Source: an uncultured Dyadobacter sp. (GTDB taxonomy: Bacteria; Bacteroidota; Bacteroidia; Cytophagales; Spirosomataceae). From it: DNA of 5,794 nucleotides. The DNA is taken from NCBI GenBank assembly GCA_946481035.1, contig CAMLNK010000305.1, forward strand, positions 1 to 5,794, given 5' to 3'. Below are positions 4,925-5,794 of the stretch, piece after piece. The position numbers and the translations under genes were made by a program. Every line of letters starts with the position of its first letter. Within the stretch, counting starts at the first letter, position 1. The notes under the pieces were generated by a model. It had not been told where the DNA came from, ran no database searches, and saw nothing but the letters and a program-made list of their open reading frames with translations.

Positions 4925-5749
4925 ATGATAACAAAACAGACCTCTGAACATGCTAACATCGTCTTTACTTGCAGCGGAACCTCGCAACGCAATACGGAGC
5001 TTACTGCCGAAGAGCATTCGATAGTACGTGTCCTGTCCGGAGAGCTGAGGGTGGTACAGGCAGAAGAAACCTATGTTTTCGGAGCGGGAGATACCCATCT
5101 GTTTCCGCGGAACCGACTGGCATTGTTGGTAAAATCCGATAAGGATGGTGTGCCCTACAGAGCTATTGTAGTAAAGCTTACTCACGATATTCTAAGGGCT
5201 TACTATGAAGCCCATCAAGGTGGGGTCAGTCCTGTATTCAAGACAGATCACATTGCTAAGCTGGGTAAAAGCCCCTTACTCGACAGTTTCTTTGATTCGA
5301 TGCTTCCATATTTCAATCTGAAATATCAACTTCCGTCCGACCTCTCTCAATTAAAGATCAGGGAGGCCATTACGATCCTTCGCACAGTCGACCGGAATCT
5401 CGATGCAATTTTATCTGACTTTTCAGAACCCCATAAGATTAATTTGGTAGATTTTATGCAGAAGAACTTCATGTTCAATATGTCAATGGAAAAGTTTAGC
5501 TACCTCACCGGAAGAAGCTTGACAACGTTCAAGCGTGATTTTAAAAGGGCTTTTAATGTGACCCCTCAAAAATGGCTTACGCAAAAACGTCTCGAACTTG
5601 CCAGATTCAAGATCACAGAGCAAAATAAAAAGCCAATCGATATTTATTTCGAAGTAGGCTTTGAGAACCTGTCTCATTTTTCTTACGCGTTTAAAAAGGA
5701 ATTTGGCATCAATCCAAGGGAACAGCTCCGGGTACCGGTCTCGGGCTGA
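4925..5749 (+). CDS. AraC-family transcriptional regulator
   Basis: A 274-residue DNA-binding regulator. Residues about 25-95 look like a cupin-type sensing domain (EHSIVRVLSGELRVVQ, FGAGDTHLFPRN), in the style of the ExsA-like AraC N-terminal domain. Residues about 172-267 are the paired AraC helix-turn-helix: first HTH at 186-211 (MSMEKFSYLTGRSLTTFKRD) and second at 236-261 with the family signature VGFENLSHFSYAFKKEFGINP. I chose ATG 4925; the TTG at 4907 would add six residues but lies within the inverted repeat and before the -7 box. The gene follows the SDR by 54 bp on the same strand, so it is the most likely candidate to regulate the SDR and itself. The last residues (about 269-274, RVPVSG) are read from DNA that in another frame encodes a histidine-kinase motif, so the native C-terminus appears replaced. 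Both HTH motifs are intact and function is probably kept. Confidence 0.92.
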   Translation: MITKQTSEHANIVFTCSGTSQRNTELTAEEHSIVRVLSGELRVVQAEETYVFGAGDTHLFPRNRLALLVKSDKDGVPYRAIVVKLTHDILRAYYEAHQGGVSPVFKTDHIAKLGKSPLLDSFFDSMLPYFNLKYQLPSDLSQLKIREAITILRTVDRNLDAILSDFSEPHKINLVDFMQKNFMFNMSMEKFSYLTGRSLTTFKRDFKRAFNVTPQKWLTQKRLELARFKITEQNKKPIDIYFEVGFENLSHFSYAFKKEFGINPREQLRVPVSG

Positions 5750-5794
5750 ATATTGTCAAAGGTTATGTCGAATTGATGGGCGGGACTATTTCTT
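5728..5794 (+). pseudogene. Sensor histidine kinase fragment (G2 box of the ATP-binding domain), 3' end outside window
   Basis: Frame 1 from CCG at 5728 reads PGTGLGLNIVKGYVELMGG and then TIS to the window edge. This is the G2 box and following helix of the HATPase_c domain, almost identical to the end of PAS-type membrane or soluble sensor kinases, where the sequence usually reads I-P-G-T-G-L-G-L. The required H box, N box and G1 box should lie 150-200 residues upstream but that space is filled by the AraC gene in a different frame. So this is a 5'-truncated remnant, or the right-hand side of a rearrangement or assembly join. It overlaps the last 22 bases of the AraC frame. It cannot be translated alone into a working kinase. 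Confidence 0.75.

Noticed and set aside
4787..5185. 132-codon minus-strand frame overlapping the SDR and AraC genes.
   Set aside because: It lies opposite two well-supported genes and has no recognisable motif; a shadow frame.
1..5794. Search for CRISPR arrays, tRNA or rRNA genes, toxin-antitoxin pairs and defence genes.
   Set aside because: No regularly spaced repeats, cloverleaf-like structures or recognisable defence proteins were seen; the three regulators and two effectors fit ordinary stress-response functions.

Overview
The window looks like a chromosomal or accessory segment of a Bacteroidota bacterium, most likely a Cytophagales/Dyadobacter-like lineage. This rests on the style of the proteins, on A-rich leaders in place of strong Shine-Dalgarno sites, and on two perfect TAnnTTTG boxes (the Bacteroidota -7 promoter element) placed just before two genes. 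The genus is inferred, not shown.

Layout, left to right. (1) Positions 1-890 hold the 3' third of an RND-type inner-membrane efflux pump, closed by a strong hairpin terminator at 958-992. (2) A TetR-family regulator lies at 1047-1682. (3) About 430 bp follow with no convincing gene except a 35-codon reading frame at 1998-2105. (4) A second TetR regulator of a different subfamily is at 2118-2717. (5) About 1.1 kb at 2718-3820 looks worn: it has two hairpins, an unrecognised 91-codon minus-strand ORF, a weaker 48-codon minus-strand ORF, repeats that resemble an IS21-like transposon end, and the control region of the next gene. (6) A short-chain dehydrogenase/reductase (SDR) lies at 3845-4870. 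(7) An AraC-family regulator at 4925-5749 is separated from the SDR by a long inverted repeat. (8) The last 67 bases encode, in another frame, the ATP-binding G2 box of a sensor histidine kinase with no kinase upstream of it.

How the genes may work together: three transcription factors surround two effector genes, an efflux pump and an SDR. TetR 1 may control the pump. TetR 2 or the AraC protein may control the SDR, whose promoter carries a dyad. These pairings come from position only. The content is a typical stress/xenobiotic response neighbourhood, and I see no evidence for a wholly new system. The most notable points are the AraC/histidine-kinase junction at about 5724-5731, the SDR start-codon conflict with its promoter box, the inverted repeat plus near-leaderless promoter before the AraC gene, and the transposon-like relic and unrecognised ORF in the 1.1-kb gap.
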